Assembly: GCA_025174535.1 (NCBI GenBank)
Contig: JALBUN010000004.1
Coordinates: forward strand, 496,001-560,000
Source of the DNA: Cantharellus purpuraceus
Lineage: Eukaryota; Basidiomycota; Agaricomycetes; Cantharellales; Hydnaceae
Direction of reading: 5' to 3'
Length of the DNA stretch: 64,000 nt
A program made the position numbers and the translations under genes. Within the stretch, counting starts at the first letter, position 1. The number at the start of each line of letters is the position of its first letter. Below the pieces are notes generated by a model. It was not told the DNA's origin and did no database searches. It was given only the letters and a program-made list of their open reading frames with translations. Positions 25,701 through 36,483 of this stretch are shown piece after piece.

Positions 25701-28086
25701 TCGTCTCTTAAGCTACGAAAAAGCTCGGCTACCCCCGAGGCAGGGTGGGGAAGGATTGCATCACATACACTTTTGTGGTACATTATCATAAGAAATTGAG
25801 GGGGGAAAGACTGGCAGGGTTACCAAACGGTTGTCCGGTGGGTATACAACAGGACCTATACAGTAGGCGCCCGTGTCTCTACCGGCGAAAGCAGTGCATG
25901 CCTTGAATCCGGGATCTGCAAGACATTTGCGTCGTCAGGGACGCCTCTGTTGTCGAGCAAGCCGCTCACGTGAAAGGAGACCACCATGATTGCATGCTTT
26001 TAATGATCCAGGAACTAAAATTGTTCGGGGACATGATGGGAAGATCTCCAATACAGTTTTATACGATTTTATCTTGATCGTCTATGTCCCTGCCACAATC
26101 ACTTGTTTTTGGCGCGAGATGACTTGGGACACTGGAGACAATGGGATCACCATTTTTCTCCAACATAATCCATGATACCGAGAGTATTTCAAATATCAAG
26201 AAGAGACCTGCCATACCCGACGTCACGCAGATATTTCTTCTGCGAATCTTCGCATATCTCGGTGATATTGTCCTTAGTAGGATCTGTATAACAAAAACAA
26301 TGTTCTCCTGAGTGACGGTTACATCGCTGATGCGTTTATGGCCGAGGCGCTGGTGGCCCGTCGCATGTCCCGGACTCGTAACCAAACGAATCGTCCAGTG
26401 GTGTTGAGGGCAACTCACTCACATCAGTTTTCTCAATAAGATTGCATTTAAGAGCGTTTTTTTTTCCTGACAAATGTCTGCTAATCAGTGACATCACTTA
26501 TCAGAGGCTAAACAGATAGCTAACCCATTGTCATAAATATATTTCAACCAGTTCAGGTCGGCGCCAAGTTACCCCTTCAAGCTTCAAGTTCGTTTGTCTC
26601 CACGTGTATGCAGCGTGAAAATTGTGCATGCAAATACCGATAGGGATCATATTCAACGCCACGTGCGGGGGAAGTTATGGAATGTAAACGAGGTGAAAAT
26701 TATCAGCTGGCCTTATCACGAGTCAAAGCCGGTCCGCCTTGCAACGGAGAGGAGGGGAAGCAGGAGAATGAGGGAAAGCAGGGGAAAGCAGGTAATTCTC
26801 AGATAGCAGTACCGGCATTCTCTCGTCGACAATAGTGACCGTCGCCGCAAGCGCTCATCATGGCCTTCAGACCCAAGTGTTTGGTTTCTGTTGATTCAGC
26901 GCTACTATAGGGAGGTGTTAAGGTGCCGATTAGGAGGCTGTAGTTGGGGAAAGAGGGGGAAATGATACAGTAAGGGATGTTCAGGAAAATTAATCGAATC
27001 ACTCACCAATTGCCCCCGGGTACATGCAGGAGGCCGTCCCGTTGAAATTTTAGGCCCACACGGGAGGCCAGACTGACGAATGTGGCAGAAAAAAAGTGAA
27101 CACTACAGCTGGGTTGTCATTTGACTCTGAGTAGCTTTCGAGGAATTTAACGTCCTGCTGATAACTTTGCTGGGCCTTGAATCACACAAAGACTCTTTGT
27201 GTTTAGAGAAGTAAGTCTGAGTGTAATCAAACTTCAGGAGCTAGTAGTTACTGCAAGGGGTGTCGCTGCATGGTACTCACACCTCCGTAAGTTCAAGCGC
27301 TCATATTGCTGATTCAGAGGGCAGACAAGAAGAGGATTGGCAACGGGCAGGAACACTGCAACAAAAGGACCTTGACGCTCGTTGACCCGGAGCGCTGAGC
27401 TTTCCTTGCGGTCCTCGACGATGTGGCTGTCCTTACGAATCCACCCCGGTCTAACATTTCGAGCCGGGCCACACGTTTCCAGATACCATGGTTTCGAGTG
27501 GTGAATATTTTTCGCATCATTTGTAGACCGTGATGACTTATTTTCTTCATTCTCCCGATTTCACGTCATTACTGTAATCGATGGAAGTGCTGTGGGAAAT
27601 ATCAACTCACTTTTTGTGCCATCAAATAGGCTTGGTCATATCCCCTCCTTCTTGTTTCTTGTTTCTTGTTTCTTGTCCTTATCAGCGCTGGAGATATCCC
27701 CGTTCCTGTCATAGTTGTAGTTATCATCGAGGACCGGAAGTTATGCGTTTAAGTCACACCGAGCGCTGGAACGCCAAGAGCATAGTTTTGTAGCATTCTG
27801 TATGATCAGGTTCCGCCCAGGACCATGCTATTTCTACCCCATATATTAACTTTCCCCCTGTGGGATCCGGTTTCCGGTGAGCAAAGCGATACCTTGTCAG
27901 TAACACCGTTGCAGTGCAGGTCCTTATACAGCACCTGTTCAAGATTCGCAATAGAGCCACATATTCCAGACAGCACATTGGTAATCAAAGATTAACAACA
28001 AGAATAGGGTTTGCATCAAGTATAAGTTATTGGTCGAAAATGCCCATTCTCTGAATGGCAACATTTTTGGAAATTATCTTTTTTTT
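22718..28086. other. Gene-free DNA, 5.4 kb
   Basis: No family recognised on either strand; all open frames are below about 120 codons and mutually inconsistent. Notable local features are an imperfect repeated motif around 23806-23850 (variants of TGTTCAGCGTTCAACGG), a purine tract at 25455-25480, and the heptanucleotide repeat at 27651. Confidence 0.5.
27651..27676 (+). repeat. Heptanucleotide repeat (cttgttt)n
   Basis: Three full copies and one partial copy of cttgttt in direct tandem. A simple repeat with no gene overlap. Confidence 0.75.
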
Positions 28087-30026
28087 TCACAAAATCATCG
28101 TTTGACTGAGATTACTTCGGATTGTGGATATGCGGACTATCAAACCGAATAAAAAAACATCAGCGCGCGTGCACCATGAGACTTAGAGCCAAGGAACCAA
28201 CATACGTGAGGTAATAAGCGCCACAGTTGTCGTTTTTTCCTGTTTTATAGGACCATGTATCAAGAATACACATAACCAATTGGGGGAATAGTACTCACAG
28301 TCACAGAAGTGAAATAGCAATGCATGATACGTCGGGAGTTGGAAGTACGCAGCTTATGTAGCGCTGTAAATTTCTTTTGTAGATCTGTTTGTTGGGATCA
28401 GGTTCATGAAGTCAGTCCTGTTGTCGAACTATACATAACGACAATATAACTCACAGTGCCCGACGCCTTGAGCGTTGTTCTCGTCTTTGTACGATGTCAC
28501 ATATTTCGAGAATTGGACACCAGAGTCAAGTTTCTCGGCAAGTATATCATATTTATTAAGAAAGAGAATGAGCTCCGATTTTTCCAATAACCTGTTGGAA
28601 ACGATAGATTCCCAGAGGTCCAAAGAATCCTTCTGTTAGACACATGGCCCGTAAAAGAAGTAAGTCGTTGCTAGCGATGGGAATAAACAAACACGGACCA
28701 GACAGTTGACCGACCGATCTTCCGTCAGAAACTGATCAAATTCGCCAATAGGAGCCATGAAAATGATGGCGTTCACTGTGCGATATTATCAACACTGTAG
28801 ATGGTCGGCAGGAATATGACACCGACCGTCGTCAAAGTATGGCACCCATGCTGCACGCTGGGAAGCGCCACAAATATTAAAGGTCGTTCAAATCATGTGA
28901 GGAGTCCATTCATAACCCACCTGATGTCGACTTCCACCTACGTCTATGACGACCCAGGTCTGGCCTTGCTCCGGTCCTGAACACATGGTGTATGTGGTCA
29001 GAAATTCCCAGTAATGGAGTAGAAGTCTCAAGACTAACCAGATTCCATCTTGAACTGCGTCTCCGATGCACCGAGAGTACGCAAACGAGTTCGCAATATG
29101 TCACCTACAGCTGCGCATCAGTCATCATACCTAGAAATGATGAACCTGGCACACCGTCCGTTGGAGTGTAATTAGGAGCAGTTATTCGACACAAGTCTTT
29201 TAAGAAACTATGAATTGCTATCAGATACCGCAGCTTTTTGTTCAATGGTTTCAACTTACAATCCTGGCATATGTTCTAGCCGTTGACTTCGTGCGGCCAA
29301 CAACTCTTGCATCGCTGGATGCTGTGCCATGGCTTCGATGTCCTCCCTATGCTCCTCTAGTACCAGCCTTGCACGCTCTCTACCCCGGACTCTTGATATA
29401 TTTTCGTAGGACCCCATCTTGCGCAGTGATGACCGCGTCAATTTCCACAAAGCGCCTGCGTTCACGGTCACTTCATACACCTTGCGACTACGGTCAGCAG
29501 ACGAGTGTGGAGAAGGAGGCTGAGAATTGTTGTCATTAAACCAATTGGCAAGTGACTTCTCGAGGTCAACGACGGGATGCAGTCGCGCACAGAGCTCGCG
29601 CAACTCAGCGAGCTCCGGGACATCATCTTCCTCGTCCAACACGTCACAGAGAAGATGGACTGTCGTAACAACGTTCAGGTAAATGAGCGTCGTGTATTTG
29701 GTGGCTTCGTCCCGCAAGGCTTTGGGCGTGAAAGCCAGCTGAAAATTTTTCAGTGTTGTCGACTTTCCAGATCCAGAAGCACCTTGAACCCACGTTTCAG
29801 TACTCTGGCTGTCATGTCATTAGTACATATACATACCAAGAAGAAGAATTTTGATCCTAGGGCGGTGTCTCTTCCTTTCGGCTCGTTCCCGATGCAATTC
29901 TCTGTCGATCTCTTCACTGATTCTGAGCGCCTTCTGCTCCTCCCTAATGCGTCGTGCGCGCTGCTGGGGTGTCTCGTTTGCTGGTGGCCGGAGTGCACGA
30001 GTGAGGGGATCGTCACTATTGTCCAT
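28087..30026 (-). CDS. Divergent heterotrimeric G-protein alpha subunit
   Basis: GTP-binding switch protein expected to act below membrane receptors. About ten exons splice to about 447 residues, roughly 100 longer than classical G-alpha because of an insertion in the helical domain (residues about 95-185, Glu/Asp- and Ser-rich). The P-loop is GASGSGKST (64-72); switch I is LRTRLRTLG with the Arg and Thr kept; switch II is DVGGSRHQRAAW (289-300); NKYD (358-361) and TSVT (417-420) bind guanine. The C-terminus is RSNLSQTMIL. Two features are unusual. The protein starts MDNSDD, so it lacks the MGxxxS myristoylation signal, and switch II has Ser where the GTPase Gln normally sits. The same Ser variant occurs, to my memory, in an expanded mushroom subfamily. 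Exon joins keep all G-boxes in frame, so the gene looks intact. Confidence 0.92.
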
Positions 30027-30786
30027 GCTTGGGATTTTTGCATGGGTTGTCGACTTATAGCATCATTGCGGGCCAGACTCTCGTTCCGAAGTCACGCCGG
30101 GCTCGTCGACGACGCCGGCGGGATAAGATAGCCTTAGGCAGGGTAGAAATCTGAGCACTTCTGAGCACTTTGCACCCCTGCATCCTGAAAGGTGTGACAT
30201 GGTGACTGATCCTGCCCAAAGTCGCGTTAGAAATATTTAGACACTTGCTTGACAACGCCAGGAACCGCGGGCTCAGATCAGTGCATTATACGACGCGTAC
30301 CGTCACCGCGTACCAACGCGTATATACCCTGTGGCTCAACAAGTTGCCAACAGTGTCTCGGCTGCTGGCAACACATGCCCATTCTGACGAAATTTTGCAA
30401 GGGGAATAGTAATAAACTCCGCAAGTTTAGAGGAATTGAGACAGCGTTAAAAGCGAAGGTCATTATGTAATGTAGCCATGAGCTGGCAAATGGTCCTTTG
30501 ATCAGGTATATTATGCGCAAGTCGACTGTAATAGGGTGTATTGCAGACGTGAAATTGCCTGATCTCATCCTCTCACCGCGTCACGTAGGCGCCAAGCCCT
30601 ATCTCCTCAATGCCTCGTGCATCATGACTTGATGTTTCCATTATACAAATTTCGCATCTGTCCTCCTGAAATGCAAACGGTATTTTGAGCCCATGATAAT
30701 GATGTGGTCGTGATGATCATGCTCTATGCAATGCCAGCCTGAATAAATGTGCCTAAACAGCCCCCTACCCTTCCACCCTTCACCGG
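30027..30786. other. Intergenic, promoter side of the G-alpha gene
   Basis: No coding signal. It separates two minus-strand genes, so it holds the G-alpha promoter and the 3' end of the next gene. Confidence 0.6.
30293..30321. promoter_or_regulatory. Paired ACGCGT (MCB-like) sites
   Basis: Two ACGCGT hexamers (30293-30298 and 30316-30321) with a CGCGTA between them, about 270 bases upstream of the G-alpha start codon. In yeasts ACGCGT is bound by the MBF cell-cycle factor. Whether it acts so here is a guess. Confidence 0.3.
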
Positions 30787-32422
30787 TCACCAGTTCCACT
30801 CCTCTTCATCTTTATCCTCATCCTTAATTTGATCCGTGTCTTTAGGTACGCTTGGTACCTTTACCTGTGGCTGCAAAACCTTGCCCATGCCACACTCGTT
30901 CTTCTCATCTAAGAGCGATGGTGAGGACGGCGGCGATAACCTGATCGATCCAGCATCAGATTTTGTGGAATCGGAGAAAGTTGAATGCCGAGTATGTTGT
31001 GAGAGTGACTGTGGTTGCTTGTCATTTCTTCTGTGAGTTATACTGGGAGAAGAGACTGGTGGAGCAAGTACAGCTAACATGTCATTCAAGAGAATTGATG
31101 CACGTTTGGATTGCTTGGACAGCCTATAAAAATGGGACCTAAGCAAAGACCCGTCAAATCAGGGAGGACCCACGTTTCGCTGCCTTTGAACTCCTCCCAT
31201 TTCTTGTTCAACCCTGGGGGTACCCAGTTTGCCATCTGTTTACTGAGTGGCGTCAAACTCTCCGACGTCATCGATGCCGGGATTGGGGGCGGGAAGTGTG
31301 ATAAGTTTATCGAAAGTGGTCCAGGTGTTCGATTCTTCGTTAATTGGTCATCCCTAGGAGTCGAAATTTCGATATCCATATCCGCTGGCAATTTAGCATT
31401 GGGCGACGGATTTCGAGAAGTTGTGCGGGACCCCCACAAGGCGGGAAACGCACCATCGTTCTCTAGGCTAGGACAAGTGGTGTACCTTCCCTCCCCAGAT
31501 GAAGCATGGCAATGACTTTCAGGTGATGAAAGCCCTTCGAATAGGGAACTAGAGCTCGACCGCGACTCTGAAAGAGAGGAGCGATCGCGTGTCGAACCCG
31601 ACGATGTTGTACTGACGCTGGCTCTCTTGCCTGATGAGGTGAAGGAATCCTTCCTGAATTGCTGAGAGTATCGCTTAGGATTCAATTGTGGAGTCGACGG
31701 TTGTAGCTGCGGTTGTGACGCTGGAGATGGTCCTGCCTTACTTGGTTCCAACACTGCAAATACTTTGCCAAGCCCACTCTGGACGCCCTCCCGAAGGCCA
31801 TCCAACATGTCGCTACCTACAGTTGTCTGGATCTCTGTTCGGGCGGACAACGGTAAGCCCTTGCTGACGATACGTTCCCACTTGCGCTTGAGAAGGAGCA
31901 AATCTGCTTCATGCTGCATAAGTTGTGTACGGAGCTCAAGGCATTTCGACTCCTTTTGAGCAATAAACCGCAGAAGATCGGCATGCCTAGCAATCATATT
32001 TGTCAATGAATACCAAATAATATATCAGGGTGAAAACCACACTTTTCGGCGAGTGTGACTGGCTCAGTCTCCTTAACCTCATGCAGAGGTGGTGCTTTTG
32101 GAGCTCCGTTCTCATCGCCATGGGTCGTCTCACCTCCCAATACAACCTTTGAGCCCAGCGAGTTTCTCCGTCCAAGTTCTGACCCTGGCGACCGTGCCTT
32201 TGATAGACCAGTGTTATAAGATATACTGCTCTGTCGCCGTGGATTGAGTTTCGACTTCGCCGCATCGAAATCATTCACTCCGTTCCTGTTCCGACTTAAT
32301 GGGGCAGATAAAGGTCCATGGTCATTTGCAGGGGGTGATGTCGACGACCCAGACATGCCAGTAGTGTTGGAAACCAGGTGAAGTGGGCGGGGCAATGGTC
32401 GGGAGGTGCTTGCCGTCGACAT
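30787..32422 (-). CDS. DUF4048-like Ser-rich coiled-coil protein
   Basis: Function unknown. Three exons give about 500 residues. The start MSTASTSRPLPRPLHL opens a disordered, Ser/Pro/Arg-rich N-terminal 125 residues. After the first intron (57 bases, spliced between LAEK and HADLL) comes an amphipathic helix HADLLRFIAQKESKCLELR through LLLLKRKWERIV, the part that recalls Pfam DUF4048. A long Ser-rich middle follows (DRSSLSESRSSSSSLFEGL), then WVPPGLNKKWEEFKGSET, spliced to LSKQSKRASILLNDMLAVL. The protein ends in an acidic aromatic tail, DKDEEEWNW. I recall acidic WNW tails in related basidiomycete proteins. The tail could be a docking motif, which is inference. There is no membrane segment or signal peptide. 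Confidence 0.8.
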
Positions 32423-32755
32423 AGTAGTTATCAGTAGGGTTATGCTGTAGAGAATGCAGCAATACTAGTAAGACAAAAGCAGGTACCAATATTAGATGAA
32501 CTTGAACATGACAACGGAACTTAAGCGCCTTGACTACAGCAGTAACACTATGATGCTCCATAAATACTCGTGTAAAACGGCCACCATGTGGTTACCCCAT
32601 GCCAATTCTAACATCCAGGCAATGGTATCACTCCTTGGGAAAAGACGCAATTGTGTTCACAAGCCACAGCCAGGATATCTTCTATTCTTTTCATGTCCAG
32701 GTAGAACAATCCTACGACAGCAGGGTCATCATCTATCCTTTCCCCAGCGCTACTT
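32423..32755. other. Short intergenic spacer
   Basis: Holds the promoter of the DUF4048-like gene and the 3' end of the ATP synthase subunit K gene (both minus strand). No other feature seen. Confidence 0.6.
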
Positions 32756-33361
32756 CTAGTGCTTGTCTGCCTTCTCGGCCTCCTCAACGAAGTTGCGGAT
32801 GCTAAAGAAGAACAACCGTGATAAATAACCTTTCTGGATAATCGGAGCACTTACAATTCTTCCTCCTCACTTTAAGTCAAAGCAGATATCAGTAATAGGT
32901 CTGCTTGAAAATCAAAAAGACTCAAGAGGATAGGCCGATAATAACCAGGTTTATCGAGCCACAGCATTTCTCCCTCTATCCGTAGCGGAAGGAAAGGTAA
33001 AGATAGAGTAACACACCTCGTGCCAAACTTATCTTGCTCCTTCGACGCGCTGACAGTTGCCGCACCACCAGTGGGCGTAGATTCCTTCTTACTACCTCCC
33101 GACAAGGAAATAGCAGCGATACCAGCTGTGGTAAGCAAGGTTCCGATAGCTAAATATTCCGATTTTATCGCACGTCCTGCGATTACGCTGTGGAATTAAG
33201 TCACATGTCGGATGTAGGTTCGTCGCAACAGTGACAGTATTGGAACCACAGTTGTTGACAATAGTTTCGAGTTGAGATCGTAAGGAGTGAAAACGCGAAA
33301 GGATGTTGTTTTGTTAGTGTCAAAAAGGATTGGGAATAGGTTGTATAACGCACTAAGACAT
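32756..33361 (-). CDS. ATP19: Mitochondrial ATP synthase subunit K (Atp19-like)
   Basis: Small F1Fo ATP synthase subunit linked to dimerisation of the complex in yeast; inner mitochondrial membrane. Four exons splice to 79 residues. The first coding exon is only 8 bases (33354-33361, ATGTCTTA). Joined over a 166-base intron to exon 2 it gives MSYVIAGRAIKSEYLAIGT, the expected family start, followed by one membrane helix LLTTAGIAAISLS (about residues 20-32), a Gly/Ser/Lys linker, and an acidic C-terminus FGTSEEEEFIRNFVEEAEK ending ADKH. The exon joins between FGT and SEEEE, and inside EEEEF, are supported by frame and splice sites. Conventional gene finders may miss the 8-base exon. A 60-bp tandem duplication lies just upstream. 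Confidence 0.88.
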
Positions 33362-33437
33362 GGTTCAGACTGCAGAGACGAGGTTGAGAAAGTTAGTGTG
33401 ACGTGACGCGTGACACCAGGCCAGTATCGCAATTCTC

Positions 33438-33557
33438 CCGCCAGTCAAGTCAAGCAGACTTTCTGGTTCTAAATCAATGCATGTATGGGCCAAAAAACCG
33501 CCAGTCAAGTCAAGCAGGCTTTCTGGTTCTAAATCAATGCATGTATGGGCCAAAAAA
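33438..33557. repeat. Two-copy 60-bp tandem duplication
   Basis: Copies at 33438-33497 and 33498-33557 differ at one position in the core (cagact versus caggct). The duplication starts 77 bases upstream of the ATP synthase subunit K start codon, so it lies in that gene's promoter. Near identity points to a recent event. Confidence 0.92.
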
Positions 33558-33803
33558 TACGCCATACAGGTCTGTGGGGGTCTGGTGTTCCCAAGCAGCT
33601 GGACTCTGGCAGGTAGTTTATCAAACATCAGGTTCATTTTATAAAACGAATATCCAAAGCACCTGGCTAATGGATATCAAATGCATACCGAATACTTAAT
33701 GCTGACGTGAAAGACAGTGAAACCATAGTTCAGATGCAAATGCAATCATCAATCATATCCACTCACGACCTCACCTCATCATGGTGACCTCGATGTGCAG
33801 AAA

Positions 33804-36287
33804 CTACGAGCGCCAAAGTTTGGGGTAATAGTCAGCGATTGACGCAGGACGAAGCTTTGGACTACTTGCTCGCTGAAAGGAGGAAGGTCCATGACGCGCT
33901 GAGACACCAACATGTGGTGCTGGAGGGATGCGGTAGGCTTCCCGGGCCCCACGCGAATGTGTGAACGCGCTTGTAGGGACGTTGCGAGACAAAGCATCAC
34001 TTGGAACATTGAAAACTGAAGCGCGAGAGGGACAATGGCGGGAAGGCACGCGACTGGGTTGCTCATAGCGAAGGCTATCCACTTGTCTCTGCTCTCCTTG
34101 GCGAATCGCGACGGCATTGGATTGTACGACATAAGGGAGACATGCGCTTTGAGGCCGCTGAAGAGGTGTTTGATTTCCTTTATTTGTAGCGTTGATATGA
34201 AACGGGCGAGACCCTCGCGTGAGACCGTTTCGAGCCAATATTGGTGGAGGGTTTTCATTATTTGTCTCGCGTCCAGATTCTCGAGGGGCAGCATAGGGTG
34301 GTGGGCTGGAGAGATAACCAAAAGCTTTGTCCGGAGGGTCTTCACTGCATGTCTGAACAATGAACGTTAACTGTTGCGCACTTCCCATGGGCTGCACCCA
34401 TCATGAGGAGATGTGAGTACCGATGGTGTAGCTCGAGTAGGGCTGAGTCTCGTTACACAGGACATCCTTGACGAACGAAGTGCCACCTTTACTCGACCTC
34501 TGATATGGTCGAGCGCATACTTTGTTTGTGCTTGGAAGAAAAGTGGAGTTTCGCCATCCTACAACAGCAAGAATGTCAATCGAACCCGCTCTAGAGAGGA
34601 AAAATCCTGCACGCCACAACTTGAGGCACACATCTCCAGTTCACGCCGGGGACTGTAAATTGCTTTACAAGCTACCACCTCTAATTTTACCAGATAAATT
34701 AAAAGTAGGTTTACCTTTTCAACACGATCAACGTACAGGGCAATATCTAATAGCCTCTGCGGCTTCTAATTATCAGCAAGAACCTGGTGGCTACAGATCA
34801 ACGCACCGTTTCTTGTGATTCACTCCCAATGGCTGGTGTTACTGAGGTGGAACCGTTGACCGGAGAGCCAAGACAGATTGAAAGCTACGATTCGTTATAC
34901 GTGTGAGAAGAGTGTCGATGTCATGGACGAGTTACCTGTGAAGTGTTGAGGCGGATTGGCTGCTGTTTAACGCGTGAGGGTATCATCACGGGAAGCATTG
35001 AGGATCATTACATATGATTCCAGATCACCACTGGCGGTCGCTGTGCGTGTTCGAGTATTTGGACCATGAAGTATTTCCTGAAATTCATTCTGATTATCGG
35101 AACAATGGTGCAGAGGGGGCAATCAGTTGAAACAGGAACAAAGGTAGCATACCGGTTTGGCGATTGACTTGTCAAATTGCGAGTACTCTGCTTCGATAGC
35201 GTCTTCCGACTTTTGCTTGAGCAGGGGGACCTGTGCATAGACAGCTGCCTTCCAGACCTGGTGGACACATTCATGATAAATTTCTCAGCTGTGTGCAGAA
35301 GCACTCACTAGAGCCCGCACCTCCGCCTGCCTAATTCTGCTCTTAAATCCTGAGACGGCGGCCGTAAATGTTCTCTGAAGGGTGGTGAATCTAGTTTCTA
35401 GAAAGTATTCGGGCGGTGAACACGTACTGCCTCTGCAAGTCGTCTTTTCCTCCGAACCACATGCAAAACCTTGCCATTCACAGATAGACTCGGTGGATTT
35501 CAGATGAATGCATACCTTATTGACAGCATCGGAAAATTGACTTCGTGGATTCTTGGCTCTTATTACACACTCCAAGTCCTCGATTCTCCGTTTCAGAGTT
35601 TCCTTCTCTCGTTTCAACTCAGAGATGACGAGGATAGCCTGTCGATTGCCTGTCCTTTCGGCTCCAATGAGATCTTGCAAGAACTCCATATTCTTCATTG
35701 CGTTCTCGCGCTGGATGTGCATGACCACGAGCTGAGCTTCACATTCCTGCAGTCTCAGAGCAAGTTTACTAGTTTCCAACGTCGATTTCCTCTCAGCTTC
35801 AGTGTGGTAGTCCTTAAACGATCGAAGGGCATCAAGTTGATTCTGTAGGTCTATCACTACCTTTTGGACAGCATCACACTGTCGTTCGTTCACGCGTTGT
35901 TGCATGCGGAGTTGTGCCTCTATACTTAGCTTGACGCGTGCGCTATCCTCAGCCTTCTCTCCAAGCCGTATGGAAGCTTGGACTTTCTGTGCAGCATTTT
36001 TTGTGGTAATGTCGACATTAGGAGTCTTAGAGGAATGTCGTTCAGAAAATCAAATTGGCATTGAGGACTCATACTAAGTACTTACTCTATTGTGCAGGAC
36101 GGTGTTGAATGCGAAGCACCCGTTGATTTCTTGGGCTTCAACCCCTTGGGCCGCTCGGGTCTTGAGCAACTCGAGGGGCGGAGCAAAACTAGTGTTCAAC
36201 TGTCGACCGACTCAGAATTGCCACGTAAATCACTGCTTTCGAACTCACAAACAATCCAGGCTGAATCATTTCGTAGATGTATCGCAT
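33804..36287 (-). CDS. Multi-exon coiled-coil protein, function unknown
   Basis: Twelve exons splice into a protein of about 590 residues; each join uses GT...AG and keeps the frame. Order: MRYIYEMIQPGLF; then FAPPLELLKTRAAQGVEAQE; a long coiled coil from about residue 75 to 215 (LQNQLDALRSFKDYH, ETLKRRIEDLE); the basic exon VLHVVRRKRRLAEA; FKSRIRQAEVRAL; AVYAQVPLLKQKSEDAIEAE; a few very small exons such as QQPIRLNTSQ; then PLFFQAQTKYALDHIRGRVK. A Pro/Arg/Ser-rich disordered C-terminus ends DYYPKLWRS. The coiled-coil region and the helix ALDHIRGRVKVALRSSR suggest a structural or BAR-like scaffold, but I do not recognise the family. The start at 36287 is the first ATG before the conserved-looking block; an upstream exon is possible. 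The C-terminal exons are less certain than the middle. Confidence 0.66.
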
Positions 36288-36483
36288 GCGCTGTCGTCTA
36301 TAGGAAGAAGTCGAGAGGAAGTGTCGCCAATGGTCAAGAACGAGCGAACTCGATCATACATACGTCGTGACAGTGTGACATTTCGCGTTTTCATGGAGTT
36401 GTGATTTCGAGGCGCGTAACATGCAACCTATAAGATATATGCTCCAAAAACACAGTACAGAAGTAAAGGTCGTTTATGAGGCT

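Noticed and set aside
29577..30131. A 184-codon + strand frame
   Set aside because: Antisense to the P-loop and helical domain of the G-alpha gene.
33438..33557. CRISPR-like array
   Set aside because: Only two directly adjacent copies without spacers; it is a tandem duplication in a eukaryotic promoter.
33779..34360. A 193-codon minus-strand frame
   Set aside because: It overlaps the last exon of the coiled-coil gene in a different frame; the Pro/Arg-rich frame joins to upstream exons by valid splice sites while this one does not.
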